Positions 30,145 through 39,115 are shown, numbered from the stretch's first letter. The stretch: DNA of 64,000 nucleotides from an uncultured Verrucomicrobiota bacterium (GCA_937996795.1 CALKUH010000069.1:73346-137345), one strand, 5' to 3'. Notes: generated from the sequence alone by a model not told the origin. Numbers and translations are program-made.

Positions 30145-30551
30145 CAGGTCCCGTCCTCCACAACGCGGGCGGTATCGCCCGCGGATATTTCCCTGAAAAG
30201 ATTGGTGCCGGCGCTGTGCGCCTGTAGGAGGAGTGCCTGGGGGGGCGGCGAGGATCTCGCCGCTTTGAAGGTCGCACCTACGCCGGCACCAAATATAAAT
30301 CAGTAGTTATGTTTGTTGAGCCGGATGTCCGCCGGCTGACCGCTCCTCCTGAGTTTCGCATGCTTTCGCACTGCTCAGCGGCGTCTCCTCCATCCCGCTC
30401 AACTGAAGGTGAAGCTAACCGGCGCCCCCGCGCGGCGCCATCGGGCACGACCCCGATTCGTTGCATCGGGGTTCGCCCTATACCGCAAAACGAGCGCCGG
30501 ACGTATGCTTCCGTCAGTGGACCGCACGGTGGATGAAAGGAGGGTGACGTC
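30145..30551. other. 407-bp divergent intergenic region with nested inverted repeat
   Basis: No gene is seen. TTGGTGCCGGCG (30202-30213) pairs perfectly with CGCCGGCACCAA (30281-30292), and inside it GCGGCGAG (30245-30252) pairs with CTCGCCGC (30256-30263). An AT-rich stretch follows at 30291-30330 and is the likeliest promoter zone for nifJ or for the rightward gene. A further dyad, CCCCGAT...ATCGGGG (30453-30471), is also present. The short frames here have no coding character. Confidence 0.55.
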
Positions 30552-31001
30552 ATGGCCGAGAGTGTGAATCAAATCATTGATCGCATCCGCGCATTGCATC
30601 TGCAGCTTGCGGACCGTTTCGAGCGGATGGGCGCGGCGGCGGATCGGGAACGCCTTCGCCTCGTGCTGAAATACATGGGTCGCCACGAGCGGAACATGGA
30701 GGACGCACTGGCGCAGTATCAGGATGCGGCTTCGCGCGCCGTGCTCGACACCTGGTTCAAAACCACGCCGGGCCACCCGCTCCGCGAGTGCCTCGAACTG
30801 GTGCGGCTGGATGCAGCCGACACCTCGGCCGTGTTGAAGTCCGTGCTCGAAATGGATCGCTGCCTGGTCGATGCGTTCCGTCGGATCGCGGAGAGCGCGG
30901 TGGCGGCGGAGGTGAAATCCTTCTTCCAGCAACTGGTGGCCATGGAGGAACGCGAAGAGCACCGCCTCGTCCGGGACGCCATTGAAATGGAAGATTTGTA
31001 A
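30552..31001 (+). CDS. Ferritin/rubrerythrin-like helical protein
   Basis: 149 residues, four long amphipathic helices, no membrane segment. Glutamate/histidine pairs of the kind that bind di-iron occur in helix 2 (GRHERNMEDAL) and helix 4 (AMEEREEHRLV). This is suggestive of the ferritin-like superfamily, but the ExxH spacing is not an exact match, so metal binding is uncertain. AAAGGAGGGTGACGTC precedes the ATG and gives a strong ribosome site. It may be an oxygen or peroxide defence protein divergent from nifJ; this is inference. Confidence 0.55.
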   Translation: MAESVNQIIDRIRALHLQLADRFERMGAAADRERLRLVLKYMGRHERNMEDALAQYQDAASRAVLDTWFKTTPGHPLRECLELVRLDAADTSAVLKSVLEMDRCLVDAFRRIAESAVAAEVKSFFQQLVAMEEREEHRLVRDAIEMEDL

Positions 31002-31114
31002 TTGGTTGTTCAGGTAACCCGCATAATTTTGCATTGTGAGCTTGAGTCATCCGTTGCAACTGGTGTACGGGTAATCTTTGTCGTGTGTAATTATCTCAAT
31101 AGGACGCCGTAGCC

Positions 31115-32053
31115 ATGAGAACACAAATGCGTACCAAGTGGGTTGGGTTGATGGGTGTTATGTTGATTGGGGCTGCAACGGCGGCCCGGGCGGACCTGTT
31201 TGTCATCGAGCGTTTTGAATACCCGTCCGGCAACAATACCCTCCAGTTGGATTCATTCGCGGGCGGGGGTACAGGATGGGGCGGCAACTGGACCGATACG
31301 GGCGCGGGACTGGGCGCCACGTTTCAGACGAACAATTTCTTCGTGCATTCGTTGCCGCCCGCTGGCGGCATGCCGGCTGCGGCGGGTGGCTCGATGAACA
31401 AGGCGGCGAACAACCCGTCCTACAACCAGCGCACGACGGCCGATATGTCGACGTATTTCGAGGATGGCGACACGGTCTGGTTCTCCTATGTCCTTGCGGT
31501 TCGCGGTCCGATGAGCAACCGGTTTAATCTCGGGTTCGGCACCACGGCCAACACGGGCAACGGCAGCGGGTTCGGCATTTCACTCAACGCGACGGGCTCT
31601 GCCGGCGCCGTCTCGACACCGGCGACGCTCCACGCGCGCATCAACGACACGCTGTCGGCCGATTCCATTTCACTGACGCTGTCCACCAACGGGTTCGGTG
31701 TGAGCGGACATAATCCGGCCTTCTTCGTGGTGGGGCGACTGACGATGGGTGTGGGCGCCGGTACGGATGTGCTCGACCTCTGGGTGAATGAGGGCACGAC
31801 GTTGCCCGGGACGCCGACCCTTTCGCTGACGGGCGTTTCGCTGTCGTCGACGCCGGACCGATTCAGCTTCTTTACGCCGCCCACCACCGTGCCCACCAGT
31901 GGCCTGCCGCAGACGGCCCTGTGGTTGGATGAGATCAAGATGGGCACATCGGAGGTCGACCTCGGCCTGACGCTCGTGCCGGAGCCCTCCACGATTGCGA
32001 TGCTCCTGCTGGGCGCCGGCTTCCTGTGGCGCCGCCGCTCCGCGCGCGGCTGA
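31115..32053 (+). CDS. PEP-CTERM sorting-domain surface protein
   Basis: 312 residues. An N-terminal signal peptide (about residues 1-26, ending near ARADLF), a beta-rich lectin-like body, and a C-terminal VPEPST motif followed by a hydrophobic helix (IAMLLLGAGFLW) and the basic end RRRSARG. This is the full PEP-CTERM signal recognised by exosortase. It is exported and processed at the cell surface. An exosortase gene is not in this window. It converges on the next gene with a 16-bp gap. Confidence 0.92.
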   Translation: MRTQMRTKWVGLMGVMLIGAATAARADLFVIERFEYPSGNNTLQLDSFAGGGTGWGGNWTDTGAGLGATFQTNNFFVHSLPPAGGMPAAAGGSMNKAANNPSYNQRTTADMSTYFEDGDTVWFSYVLAVRGPMSNRFNLGFGTTANTGNGSGFGISLNATGSAGAVSTPATLHARINDTLSADSISLTLSTNGFGVSGHNPAFFVVGRLTMGVGAGTDVLDLWVNEGTTLPGTPTLSLTGVSLSSTPDRFSFFTPPTTVPTSGLPQTALWLDEIKMGTSEVDLGLTLVPEPSTIAMLLLGAGFLWRRRSARG

Positions 32054-32069
32054 CCAAAGGCCCTGCGCG

Positions 32070-33239
32070 TCAGTCGCGCTGGCGAATGGCGATGACGTCG
32101 AGCGGCCCGTTGATTTCGTAAAACTTCCGCACGTCGTCCAGCAGCATCAGCACCCACGCCTGGGTGGAGTCGCCGCCATTCTTCGTGAAGACGATCTGGT
32201 CGGCGATGTGAACGCACGAGTGGATCACCTGCTGCTGCGCGTCGCGAAACAGCAGGATGTCGCCCAGCTGGTCCGCGGACGGAATGCGGCGGTAATCCTG
32301 CAGGATGATGCGCTTGAACGCCTCCGGGTCCACCGGTGGTTCCGTGGGTTGCGTGCTGAAAAAGTTCACGCTGGTCCAGTGGCAGTCGCGAAACGGCGCG
32401 CCGGGTTCCGTATCGAATGTGTTCAGCCGGCTGCGCGCGAAGGGCGGCAGCAGGTTCTGTATGGAGGGTGACCAATGCGGCGCGGAGCGCTGCACGGCTT
32501 CGAGCAGGGGCCGCACGTCGTCCGCACGTCCGCCGCGCGCCCAGTATGCCGTCAGCTCGTCGACCGGGTCGTCCGCGCGCACGCGGATGCGGGCCAGCAG
32601 CGCCGGTGTGCGATAGAGCGCCTGGAGGATTTCGCGGCGCAGCTCGGGGGTCGGTGCGCGCGCCAGCGCCAGCGGTGCGTCTGAAAACAGCAGCATGTCG
32701 CCGCGCGAGTACGTCAGGCGCTGAAGGAGGTCATGCAGGTCGGGGTGGGGACGCAGGGTTTCAAACCATTCGCCCGCCGTCGCGGGTCCGGGGAAGCGAA
32801 ACGGGCTGTGATAGGGTTTGTTTTCAGGTGTTCGCCCGAGGAGCGCGTAGAGCCGGGTCCGCGTATCCGGCGCCATCGCCAGCAGCAGTTCCTCGGGCGG
32901 GCGCACGGACCATCCGCCCCCCGCGTGCGGCGCGGCCTGAGCGCGCAGGCGGTCGATCTCCGCCCGGGTCAGGCCCATGGCGATGAGCTGCGCCTCGATG
33001 TCGCGCCAGCCGTCGGCGGAGAAAATCCAGCGCAAGTCCTCCGCATTTGCGCGCGCATCAGGGAACGCCTCCTCCGGCGCGTCCAACACCACCTCGACGT
33101 ACTGGATGTGGCCCCATGGACCCGGCGCGAGATGTTGTGGCGCCCCCGCTGCCGGTGTGGCGACGACCCCGTGAGGCTGCATCGCGACACACGCCGCGCC
33201 GAGAAGAATCAATAGTCCTGTGCCGGATCGGAAACTCAT
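32070..33239 (-). CDS. Secreted protein with NlpC/P60-like C-terminal region
   Basis: 389 residues from MSFRSGTGLLILLG, a signal peptide or lipoprotein-like leader. The middle is helical and unrecognised. The last 110 residues contain FRDCHWTSVNFF (candidate catalytic cysteine), then GDILLFRD and VIHSCVHIADQIVFTKNG (candidate histidine), the same order as C, GDLxFF and H in NlpC/P60 papain-like peptidases. The substrate could be a cell-wall peptide. The assignment is by motif order only. Confidence 0.5.
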   Translation of the reverse strand: MSFRSGTGLLILLGAACVAMQPHGVVATPAAGAPQHLAPGPWGHIQYVEVVLDAPEEAFPDARANAEDLRWIFSADGWRDIEAQLIAMGLTRAEIDRLRAQAAPHAGGGWSVRPPEELLLAMAPDTRTRLYALLGRTPENKPYHSPFRFPGPATAGEWFETLRPHPDLHDLLQRLTYSRGDMLLFSDAPLALARAPTPELRREILQALYRTPALLARIRVRADDPVDELTAYWARGGRADDVRPLLEAVQRSAPHWSPSIQNLLPPFARSRLNTFDTEPGAPFRDCHWTSVNFFSTQPTEPPVDPEAFKRIILQDYRRIPSADQLGDILLFRDAQQQVIHSCVHIADQIVFTKNGGDSTQAWVLMLLDDVRKFYEINGPLDVIAIRQRD

Positions 33240-33287
33240 AAAAGCTGAGTATTTTACCCCGGACTTTTGTGTGGTAAAGTGCGAAGC

Positions 33288-34511
33288 ATGAATCAGGTAC
33301 ACAAAAAGACCGCGCGGTGGGCGGCTTCCACCGTCATGGTCCTCAAGGCCTCGATTCGCTCCTTTTCGGTCAATCGCAACCTCGAGGCCGCCGCGACGCT
33401 GGCGTATTACGGGTTCCTCTCGTTGATGCCGCTGGTCCTGCTGCTCGTGTTCATCCTCGGCTTGACCGTGCAGTCCTCCGCGTCGGCGCTCGACGCGTTG
33501 CGCGGGTTGCTTTCGGATTTGTTTCCCGCGTTTAACGAAGACCTGTTGCGCGAGCTGGCCAGCCTGTCGGAGCAGCGGGTCTGGGGCGTGTTGAGTTTTG
33601 TGCTGCTGATCTGGTCGATGACGCCGTTTGCCGGCGCGGCGCGGCATTCCATCGTGAACATCTTCAAGGGGGAGCATCGTCCCGCGTTTGTGCGAGAGAA
33701 GATGGTCGACCTGGTCGTGGTGTCGGTGCTGCTGGTGATGTTCCTGCTGCTCACGGTCGGGCGGATTTTTGTGCAGGCGTTTCCGGGTGAGCTCGCGCCG
33801 CTGCTGCGCGGGGTCCGGAGCATCGCCATGTGGGCCTTCGGCGTCGGCATGGTCGGGTGTTTCTACAAGGTGTTTGCGCCCGTAAAACTGCGCTGGCGGG
33901 ATGCGTTGATCGGCGCCGGTGTCGCCGCCGTCCTGCTGGTGGTGATCCGCCCGATCTTTGTCCTGATCCTCAACTACAACCCGACCTTCGGTTACGCGTT
34001 CGGGTCGCTGAAGGCCATTTTCCTGCTCATCATCTGGGTCTACTACACCTTTGCCGTGCTGCTGTTCGGCGGCGAGGTCGCGGCGAACACCCGGCGCCGG
34101 GAGGCGCTTGTCCTGCGGGAGTTCCTCGCCAGCGGCGCGCCGGCGGGCCAGCCCGTCTCGCGACTGCTCGAGCGCTTCCTGCGCCGGCTGGAGCCGGGCG
34201 CGGTGCTCTTCCGGGAGGGGGAGCCCGGCCACGAAATGTTCATCGTGCGCCGCGGCGCGGTGCGCCTGTCGAAAGGCGAGGTGGAGTTGCGCACGATGCG
34301 CGCCGGCGACTATTTCGGGGAAATGTCGATGCTGCTCGGCGCCCCGCGTTCCGCCACCGCCACCGTCGTGGAGGACGACGCGGAACTCGTCGCGATCGGG
34401 CAGAACAACCTGGAACTGATCCTGCGCGAAAACCCCGCCATCGTCCGCCGCCTGCTCGCCGACATGGCCGCCCGCCTCCAGGCCATGAATGAGCGCGTGG
34501 CGATTAAGTAG
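33288..34511 (+). CDS. YihY/BrkB-family membrane protein fused to a cyclic-nucleotide-binding domain
   Basis: 407 residues from MNQVHKKTARW. Residues 1-285 are a YihY-type inner-membrane domain with six helices, including AAATLAYYGFLSLMPLVLLL and LKAIFLLIIWVYYTFAVLLFGGEVA. Residues 300-400 are a cNMP-binding beta-roll (GAVLFREGEPGHEMFIVRRGAVRLSKGE, GDYFGEMSMLLGAPRSATATV), with the phosphate-binding cassette GEMSMLLGAPRSATA intact. The fusion suggests a transporter or channel gated or regulated by cAMP, cGMP or a related ligand. The start is only 48 bp from the divergent gene. Confidence 0.88.
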   Translation: MNQVHKKTARWAASTVMVLKASIRSFSVNRNLEAAATLAYYGFLSLMPLVLLLVFILGLTVQSSASALDALRGLLSDLFPAFNEDLLRELASLSEQRVWGVLSFVLLIWSMTPFAGAARHSIVNIFKGEHRPAFVREKMVDLVVVSVLLVMFLLLTVGRIFVQAFPGELAPLLRGVRSIAMWAFGVGMVGCFYKVFAPVKLRWRDALIGAGVAAVLLVVIRPIFVLILNYNPTFGYAFGSLKAIFLLIIWVYYTFAVLLFGGEVAANTRRREALVLREFLASGAPAGQPVSRLLERFLRRLEPGAVLFREGEPGHEMFIVRRGAVRLSKGEVELRTMRAGDYFGEMSMLLGAPRSATATVVEDDAELVAIGQNNLELILRENPAIVRRLLADMAARLQAMNERVAIK

Positions 34512-34517
34512 AGCGCG

Positions 34518-35150
34518 CTATTCCGCCTTCACGCGGCTGAACATGCCTTCGAAGGTGATCGGCTCGTCGCGGTCGAGATATTCCCAGCCCGTGAGGAATC
34601 CCTCGCGCGCCCCGTAGTCGCGGGCCTGGCGGAAGGCGCTGAACGAATCGTCGCGCACGAGGTAGACCAGGTAGTGCTGGTTCGTGCTGAGCGAGGAGAT
34701 CATGCGCTGGAAGTCCCCCTCCTCCTGCTTGGGTTCCGGCGCGGACATGCCGGCGATGTTGGGCCGCGGCACCAGGGCGATGACGCCCATCATCATGAAG
34801 CTGTTGTCGAGCCGGTAGAATTCGTTGCCCACGTCGCGCGACATCGCCTGCTCCAGCGCGCCGCTGTCGCCGCTCAATGCCCGCTCGCGCAGCTCGCGCG
34901 AGGCGTCGCGCATCGCGGCGAGGATCTCGACGCGGTCGATGGGATAAATCTGTCCGCCCCGGCACTCGATATACACCGGGCTGTTCGTCGTCGCGACGGC
35001 CAGCGGTGTCGGGCGCACCTTCGGCGTGCGCAGCGCCAGGTCGATCACGATGACCATCACCATGAAGAGCGCCACGATCGACACCGTGATGATGTCGCAG
35101 AACGAGGTGACGTTCAGCTCGGGATTGCCTCTGTTGGGTCTGCGCGCCAT
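34518..35150 (-). CDS. ExbD/TolR-like protein, second copy
   Basis: 210 residues. One N-terminal membrane helix (about 18-38) with an aspartate in NVTSFCDIITVSIV, the position of the ion-carrying aspartate of ExbD/TolR/MotB. The periplasmic part is about 165 residues and ends with EYLDRDEPITFEGMF. It lies 3 bp after the other ExbD-like gene and differs strongly from it, so the two may form a heteromeric stator stalk. Confidence 0.75.
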   Translation of the reverse strand: MARRPNRGNPELNVTSFCDIITVSIVALFMVMVIVIDLALRTPKVRPTPLAVATTNSPVYIECRGGQIYPIDRVEILAAMRDASRELRERALSGDSGALEQAMSRDVGNEFYRLDNSFMMMGVIALVPRPNIAGMSAPEPKQEEGDFQRMISSLSTNQHYLVYLVRDDSFSAFRQARDYGAREGFLTGWEYLDRDEPITFEGMFSRVKAE

Positions 35151-35153
35151 GGC

Positions 35154-35657
35154 TCAGTACGACGGGATGGTGATGTTGAGTTCCTGCATTTCCTTGCGCC
35201 AGTCGAGCACCGCCTCCGCGTCCAGCACATCGGCCCCCGCCGTGATGCCGCGGCGGATCAGTTCCTTGCGGAAATAGCGGTACACCGGAAGCGACCCCGG
35301 GCGCGCCATCAACACGATGTATTCCTTCTCCATGTTGGCCTGCACGCGGGCCAGCAGGCGGTCCACGGGATTGCCGGGCTTGCGCAGGTCGAGCACCGAC
35401 ACCTCGATGTCGCCCGGGATCACAATCGCCTTGTCCGGGTGGCAGTCGATGTAGAGCGGCCGCTGCTCGGGGAGTTGCTTCCGCTTCATCGCCTTGAACA
35501 ATTTCTCAAACGAGAGTGTGTTCAACTGTTTCGGGTTTTCGACGATGGGCATGATCATGACCACGAGCACGAGGCAGATCAGGCTCATCATGATGACGAG
35601 CGAATCGAGAAAGGGGGTCATCTCGATGCTGAACTCGCGTTTTTTGGGTCGCCGCAT
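35154..35657 (-). CDS. ExbD/TolR-like protein, first copy
   Basis: 167 residues. MTPFLDSLVIMMSLICLVLV is the classical ExbD membrane helix with the conserved aspartate in TPFLD. The periplasmic domain ends with YFRKELIRRGITAGADVL, similar to ExbD. It is 21 bp after the ExbB-like gene. Confidence 0.82.
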   Translation of the reverse strand: MRRPKKREFSIEMTPFLDSLVIMMSLICLVLVVMIMPIVENPKQLNTLSFEKLFKAMKRKQLPEQRPLYIDCHPDKAIVIPGDIEVSVLDLRKPGNPVDRLLARVQANMEKEYIVLMARPGSLPVYRYFRKELIRRGITAGADVLDAEAVLDWRKEMQELNITIPSY

Positions 35658-35678
35658 GGCGTATCACCCCGTCCCGGG

Positions 35679-37268
35679 TCAGCGCGCCTCGGTGAGCACG
35701 ATCTGGCGCGGCTTCGACAGCCGCTTGACCATGTCGTCGGTCGCCTGCAGGTGCTTGCGCAGGTCGCCGATCACCGCGCGGAAATCCTGGCTGGCGGCGA
35801 TGTCGCCCAGCGCGATCTCCACCGCGCGCGTCGCCTGCAACAGCGACTCGATCCGCGTGCCGACGTCCACCAGCCGCGTCATCTGGTCCGCGAGCCCGCG
35901 GGCCGCCTCGTCCGCGCCGCGCGCGGCGAGCGAGGACGCCTCGCGCAACGCCTGCACCGACTGGCCAAGCTGGCTCGCCGCGTCGCCCACCTGCTTGCGC
36001 AGGTCGTCCGACACCTCGCGCCAGCGCGCCGCCTCGCGCTCGCTTGCCTGGTTGAGCGTGCCGAGGTAGCTCTGGACCGCCGCCGCCTGCTGCTCGACCG
36101 CGCGGGCGCCGCTCGCCTCGATCGCGCGGGCCTGCCCCGAAAGTTCGCGCGCCACGTCCCCGGCCCCGGCCTGGAACCGCTCGGAAATGTCGCGCAACTT
36201 GCCCGCGAGCTGTTCGCCCAGCTCGCCCACGCGCACCTCGTAGCGGATCTGGAACTCGCCGTATTTCTCGTTCAACAGGTCGCCCGCGCGCGCGATGGCG
36301 TTGGCAAAAACCTCCTCGTACCGCTGCGGGCTCGGCATCCGTTTGAAGCCGTCCTCAATCGACTGCACCATGTCGCGCAGCGGCGCAGCCAGCGCCTCTG
36401 CCATGTGGCCGATGTCCTGCCGCATCGCGAGGATGCTCTCCACCGGGAACTCGGTCTTTTTCACCGACGGCATCTTCGAGATGAGCCGTTCCTCGATCAG
36501 CGCGTCGATCTCGCCCAGCAGCACTTCCTCGCGCCGCTCCGCGCCCATGCTCGGGAACGCCGCGCCGCCGGCGGCCCACAAGCCGACGAGGGTCGTGTAG
36601 AACGCGATGGCCAGACCTTGCGTGATCAAGCCGACCTGGAACTTGATGTCCTCCGCGGTGACGTCGCCGCGCAAGAATTCGGCGAAGCCGCCGATACCAT
36701 AGCTGACGCCGTACACCGTGCCGAGGAAGCCCAACAGCGGCATCGCCCAGATGTAGAGGCGGTTGGCGCGGAACGATGAATCCGACCCGAACACGTCCAT
36801 TTCCGCGTTTTCGCGCGTGTACTGCGCCGTGCGGTCGAAGTCGCGCGTGTTGATCCACATCGCCAGCACCCGCATCACCCGCGTGCACACGATGCGCTTG
36901 TGCGCGTCGGGCATCTCGGCGATCTCGTTGTACACCGCGATCAGCCGCGGCTGGTCGTTCATGTCGAGGTCATCCGGCAGCGGCAGCTCGCGCAGCGCGC
37001 GGAACTCCTTCCGCACCTTCCCACGCTTGAGCACGACCGTCATGATCGACATGCCCAGCATGAACATCGTCATGAACTGGAAGATCACGCGGCCCCAGTC
37101 CCAGTCGTTGCGGTCGATGAACAGGTCGCGGATGAACGTGCCCTTCAGCGGCGCAATCATCGCGAAAAAGCCGACGGCGGCGGACAGCGCCAACAGCAGC
37201 ACAAGGCCCATGTGGACGTTGGTGTCGGGGCGTTCGCCGGACGGGTAGGGGACGTGTTGCTGGCTCAT
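35679..37268 (-). CDS. MotA/TolQ/ExbB-like proton channel with long coiled-coil tail
   Basis: 529 residues from MSQQHVPYPSG. Four membrane helices at about 21-40, 60-80, 171-193 and 217-238; the last two hold the family motif (PLLGFLGTVYGVSYGIGG and IAFYTTLVGLWAA). A cytoplasmic loop of 90 residues separates helices 2 and 3. The remaining 290 residues are a charged, alanine-rich, heptad-like tail, far longer than in ExbB or TolQ (about 240 residues in total). Together with the two ExbD-like proteins it should make an ion-driven motor. The tail recalls ZorA, but no ZorC, ZorD or ZorE gene follows. Confidence 0.85.
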   Translation of the reverse strand: MSQQHVPYPSGERPDTNVHMGLVLLLALSAAVGFFAMIAPLKGTFIRDLFIDRNDWDWGRVIFQFMTMFMLGMSIMTVVLKRGKVRKEFRALRELPLPDDLDMNDQPRLIAVYNEIAEMPDAHKRIVCTRVMRVLAMWINTRDFDRTAQYTRENAEMDVFGSDSSFRANRLYIWAMPLLGFLGTVYGVSYGIGGFAEFLRGDVTAEDIKFQVGLITQGLAIAFYTTLVGLWAAGGAAFPSMGAERREEVLLGEIDALIEERLISKMPSVKKTEFPVESILAMRQDIGHMAEALAAPLRDMVQSIEDGFKRMPSPQRYEEVFANAIARAGDLLNEKYGEFQIRYEVRVGELGEQLAGKLRDISERFQAGAGDVARELSGQARAIEASGARAVEQQAAAVQSYLGTLNQASEREAARWREVSDDLRKQVGDAASQLGQSVQALREASSLAARGADEAARGLADQMTRLVDVGTRIESLLQATRAVEIALGDIAASQDFRAVIGDLRKHLQATDDMVKRLSKPRQIVLTEAR

Positions 37269-37403
37269 GGAACCTCGCGCGTGGGAGTGGAATTCAATCG
37301 TGCAGGGCGTGCCGCCGGAACGGGGCGCGTTTGCAATATCCAACGGAGCATGCGCGGATAGTAGTCCGCTTAAGCCGTAAAGCAAGCAGCGTTTGAGCGG
37401 CGC

Positions 37404-38417
37404 TCAGCCGTGAATGGCGCCGCCGCGGTTTCGCAGGGAGCCGCCCGCGCGGCCCGCCTCCACCGCCAGCGCTTCGGCGACGATGCTGATCGCGATCTGC
37501 TCCGCGCCCTCCGCGCCGATGTCGAGGCCGACCGGGCCGTACGCGCGCGCGCGCGCCGCCTCCGGCAGGGCCGCAACGATTTCATCGCGGCGCGTGCGCG
37601 GGCCAAGCAGGCCGATGTAAGGCGCCGGCGTGTCCGCCAGCCGCAGCGCCCACGCGCGGTCCAGCTCCAGCGCGTGGTTCATCACGACCGCAAAGGTCTG
37701 CGCGTGGAGAGGCGCCACCGCCGCGGAATCGCCGGGGCGCGCCTGCACGAGTTGCGCGGCGTCCGGAAACCGCGCCGCGTCGAGGTAGGCCGCGCGGTGG
37801 TCCACCACGGTGACGCGGAACCCCGCCTGCGCCGCGATCCGCACCAGCGGGATCGCATCGTCCCCCGCGCCGATTACGACGAGATCCGCCGGCGGCTCCA
37901 GATGGTCCACATAATCGCGGGCGCCCTCCGCCGCGACGATCCCCGACATTTCGTCCGTGAACGGTGGCCCCGTCACGATGCGTCCCGCCTCGCGCCCGTC
38001 CAGCGTCGTCCGGAGGGCGAACGCCTCGAGCCCCGCAAGGCGGCGGCGCACCTCCGCCACGATCCCCGTGTTGTCCCGCGCCGGGAGGGGTTGCAGGAAC
38101 ACGTCGAGCCGCCCGTTGCAGCCGAGCCCCAGCCCCCACAGCGTCTGGTCGTCCGCGCCCGTGTCGTAGCGCACCAGCTCCGGCTCGCCGTCCTCCGCCA
38201 GCAGCCGCAGCGCGCGTTCCTTGAGGTCCTGCTCCAGGCAGCCGCCGCTGACCTGCCCGCACAGCGCGCCGTCCGCGCGGATCAGCAGCTTCGCGCCCAC
38301 GCGCCGGTACGACGAGCCCTCGATGCGGACCAGTGTCGCCAGCGCGGAGGGTTCGCCCGCCGCCTGCGCGCGCGCGATCGCATCATAGATGCGGGACGTT
38401 TCGTGCCACGATTTCAT
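37404..38417 (-). CDS. XdhC/CoxI-family protein
   Basis: 337 residues from MKSWHETSRIYD. N-terminal XdhC domain (RIEGSSYRRVGAKLL, GQVSGGCLEQDL) and C-terminal Rossmann domain (LVVIGAGDDAIPLVRIA, VTVVDHRAAYL, GLLGPRTRRDEI). XdhC inserts sulfurated molybdenum cofactor into xanthine dehydrogenase-type enzymes. No molybdenum hydroxylase or cofactor gene is in the window, so the client is unknown. Confidence 0.9.
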   Translation of the reverse strand: MKSWHETSRIYDAIARAQAAGEPSALATLVRIEGSSYRRVGAKLLIRADGALCGQVSGGCLEQDLKERALRLLAEDGEPELVRYDTGADDQTLWGLGLGCNGRLDVFLQPLPARDNTGIVAEVRRRLAGLEAFALRTTLDGREAGRIVTGPPFTDEMSGIVAAEGARDYVDHLEPPADLVVIGAGDDAIPLVRIAAQAGFRVTVVDHRAAYLDAARFPDAAQLVQARPGDSAAVAPLHAQTFAVVMNHALELDRAWALRLADTPAPYIGLLGPRTRRDEIVAALPEAARARAYGPVGLDIGAEGAEQIAISIVAEALAVEAGRAGGSLRNRGGAIHG

Positions 38418-38477
38418 GCGCCCATGATGCCCGCGCGCGCAAAAACCCGTAAAGGATTTTCGACCCGCCGCCCGACG

Positions 38478-38530
38478 ATTTTTACAACGTCTGTAAAAAC
38501 GATCCGGCCCGGCTTGCAACGTCTGTAAAA
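38478..38530. promoter_or_regulatory. TTTTTACA-N5-TGTAAAAA dyad and second half-copy upstream of xdhC
   Basis: A perfect dyad with 8-bp arms, TTTTTACA (38478-38485) and TGTAAAAA (38491-38498), spacer ACGTC; then a second copy with one full arm, TTGCAACGTCTGTAAAAA (38513-38530). They lie 60-113 bases upstream of xdhC. The same motif pair occurs upstream of dapA. It has the form of an operator. Confidence 0.5.
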
Positions 38531-38561
38531 ACTTTTTCGCGCTCGCCTCCGCGAGGGGCGA

Positions 38562-39011
38562 TTACAGGCGGAAGAGGTAGCCGATGACGCTGCCGACGTA
38601 GCCGGTGAGGCCGATGCAGAGCAGGGCGAAGGCGATGTGGTATTTCGTGGTGCGCGCGTTGCGCCGGCGGATCAGGTTCACGAGGGAGTCGTCAATCGTC
38701 TCGCTGCGCCACTGGCTCGCCCAGCGGAGTTGCAGCGGCCCGGCGAGGATCATCAGCGCGGAGAGCAGGACGAAGGACAACCCGTAGCCGATGCAGATGC
38801 GCGAAAACGCGCCGGATGCCGCGATGGTCGGGCCGGAGAAACCGGTGATCGTCAGCACCACCGCGACGAGGCTGAGCAGCAGCGACGAGCGCTGTTGCAG
38901 CACGTCGTACGCGTTCGTGACCCACTGGAGGATTTCCTTCCGGTTGTCGCCGTAGAGTTCCTTCAGGTAGGCCAGCTCCTCCACCGGCGTCAGCTTGCGG
39001 TTCGGTTTCAT
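38562..39011 (-). CDS. Small membrane protein of unknown function
   Basis: 149 residues with three likely membrane helices (about 43-63, 70-92, 124-146). A soluble helical N terminus (LTPVEELAYLKELYGDNRKEILQWVTNAYDVLQ, given here in part) precedes them. I do not recognise the family; it resembles small DUF2721-type proteins only in layout. Confidence 0.6.
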   Translation of the reverse strand: MKPNRKLTPVEELAYLKELYGDNRKEILQWVTNAYDVLQQRSSLLLSLVAVVLTITGFSGPTIAASGAFSRICIGYGLSFVLLSALMILAGPLQLRWASQWRSETIDDSLVNLIRRRNARTTKYHIAFALLCIGLTGYVGSVIGYLFRL

Positions 39012-39060
39012 GGGGTCGGAGTGTAGCAGAGGAGGCGATGGGGGGCGAGGACGGGGGGCG

Positions 39061-39115
39061 GGTGACCAGTGACCAGTAATCGGTGACCGGTCACTGGTTA
39101 CTGATTACCGGTCAC
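39061..39115. repeat. GTGACCAGT-type palindromic repeat
   Basis: Repeated units of TGACCAGT, TGACCGGT and their complements; CAGTAATCGGTGACC (39074-39088) pairs with GGTCACTGGTTACTG (39089-39103) with two mismatches. It overlaps the 3' end of the glycosyltransferase gene, so the last codons of that gene are part of the repeat. This is the form of a dispersed REP-type element. Confidence 0.6.

Noticed and set aside
32070..34232. 720-residue minus-strand frame
   Set aside because: Its first 330 codons are antisense to the YihY-cNMP gene and have no protein character; the true start is MSFRSGTG at 33239.
34518..37268. Full Zorya defence system
   Set aside because: Only ZorA/ZorB-like logic is present. 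The ExbD-like proteins lack a peptidoglycan-binding OmpA-type domain, and no ZorC, ZorD or ZorE gene adjoins.
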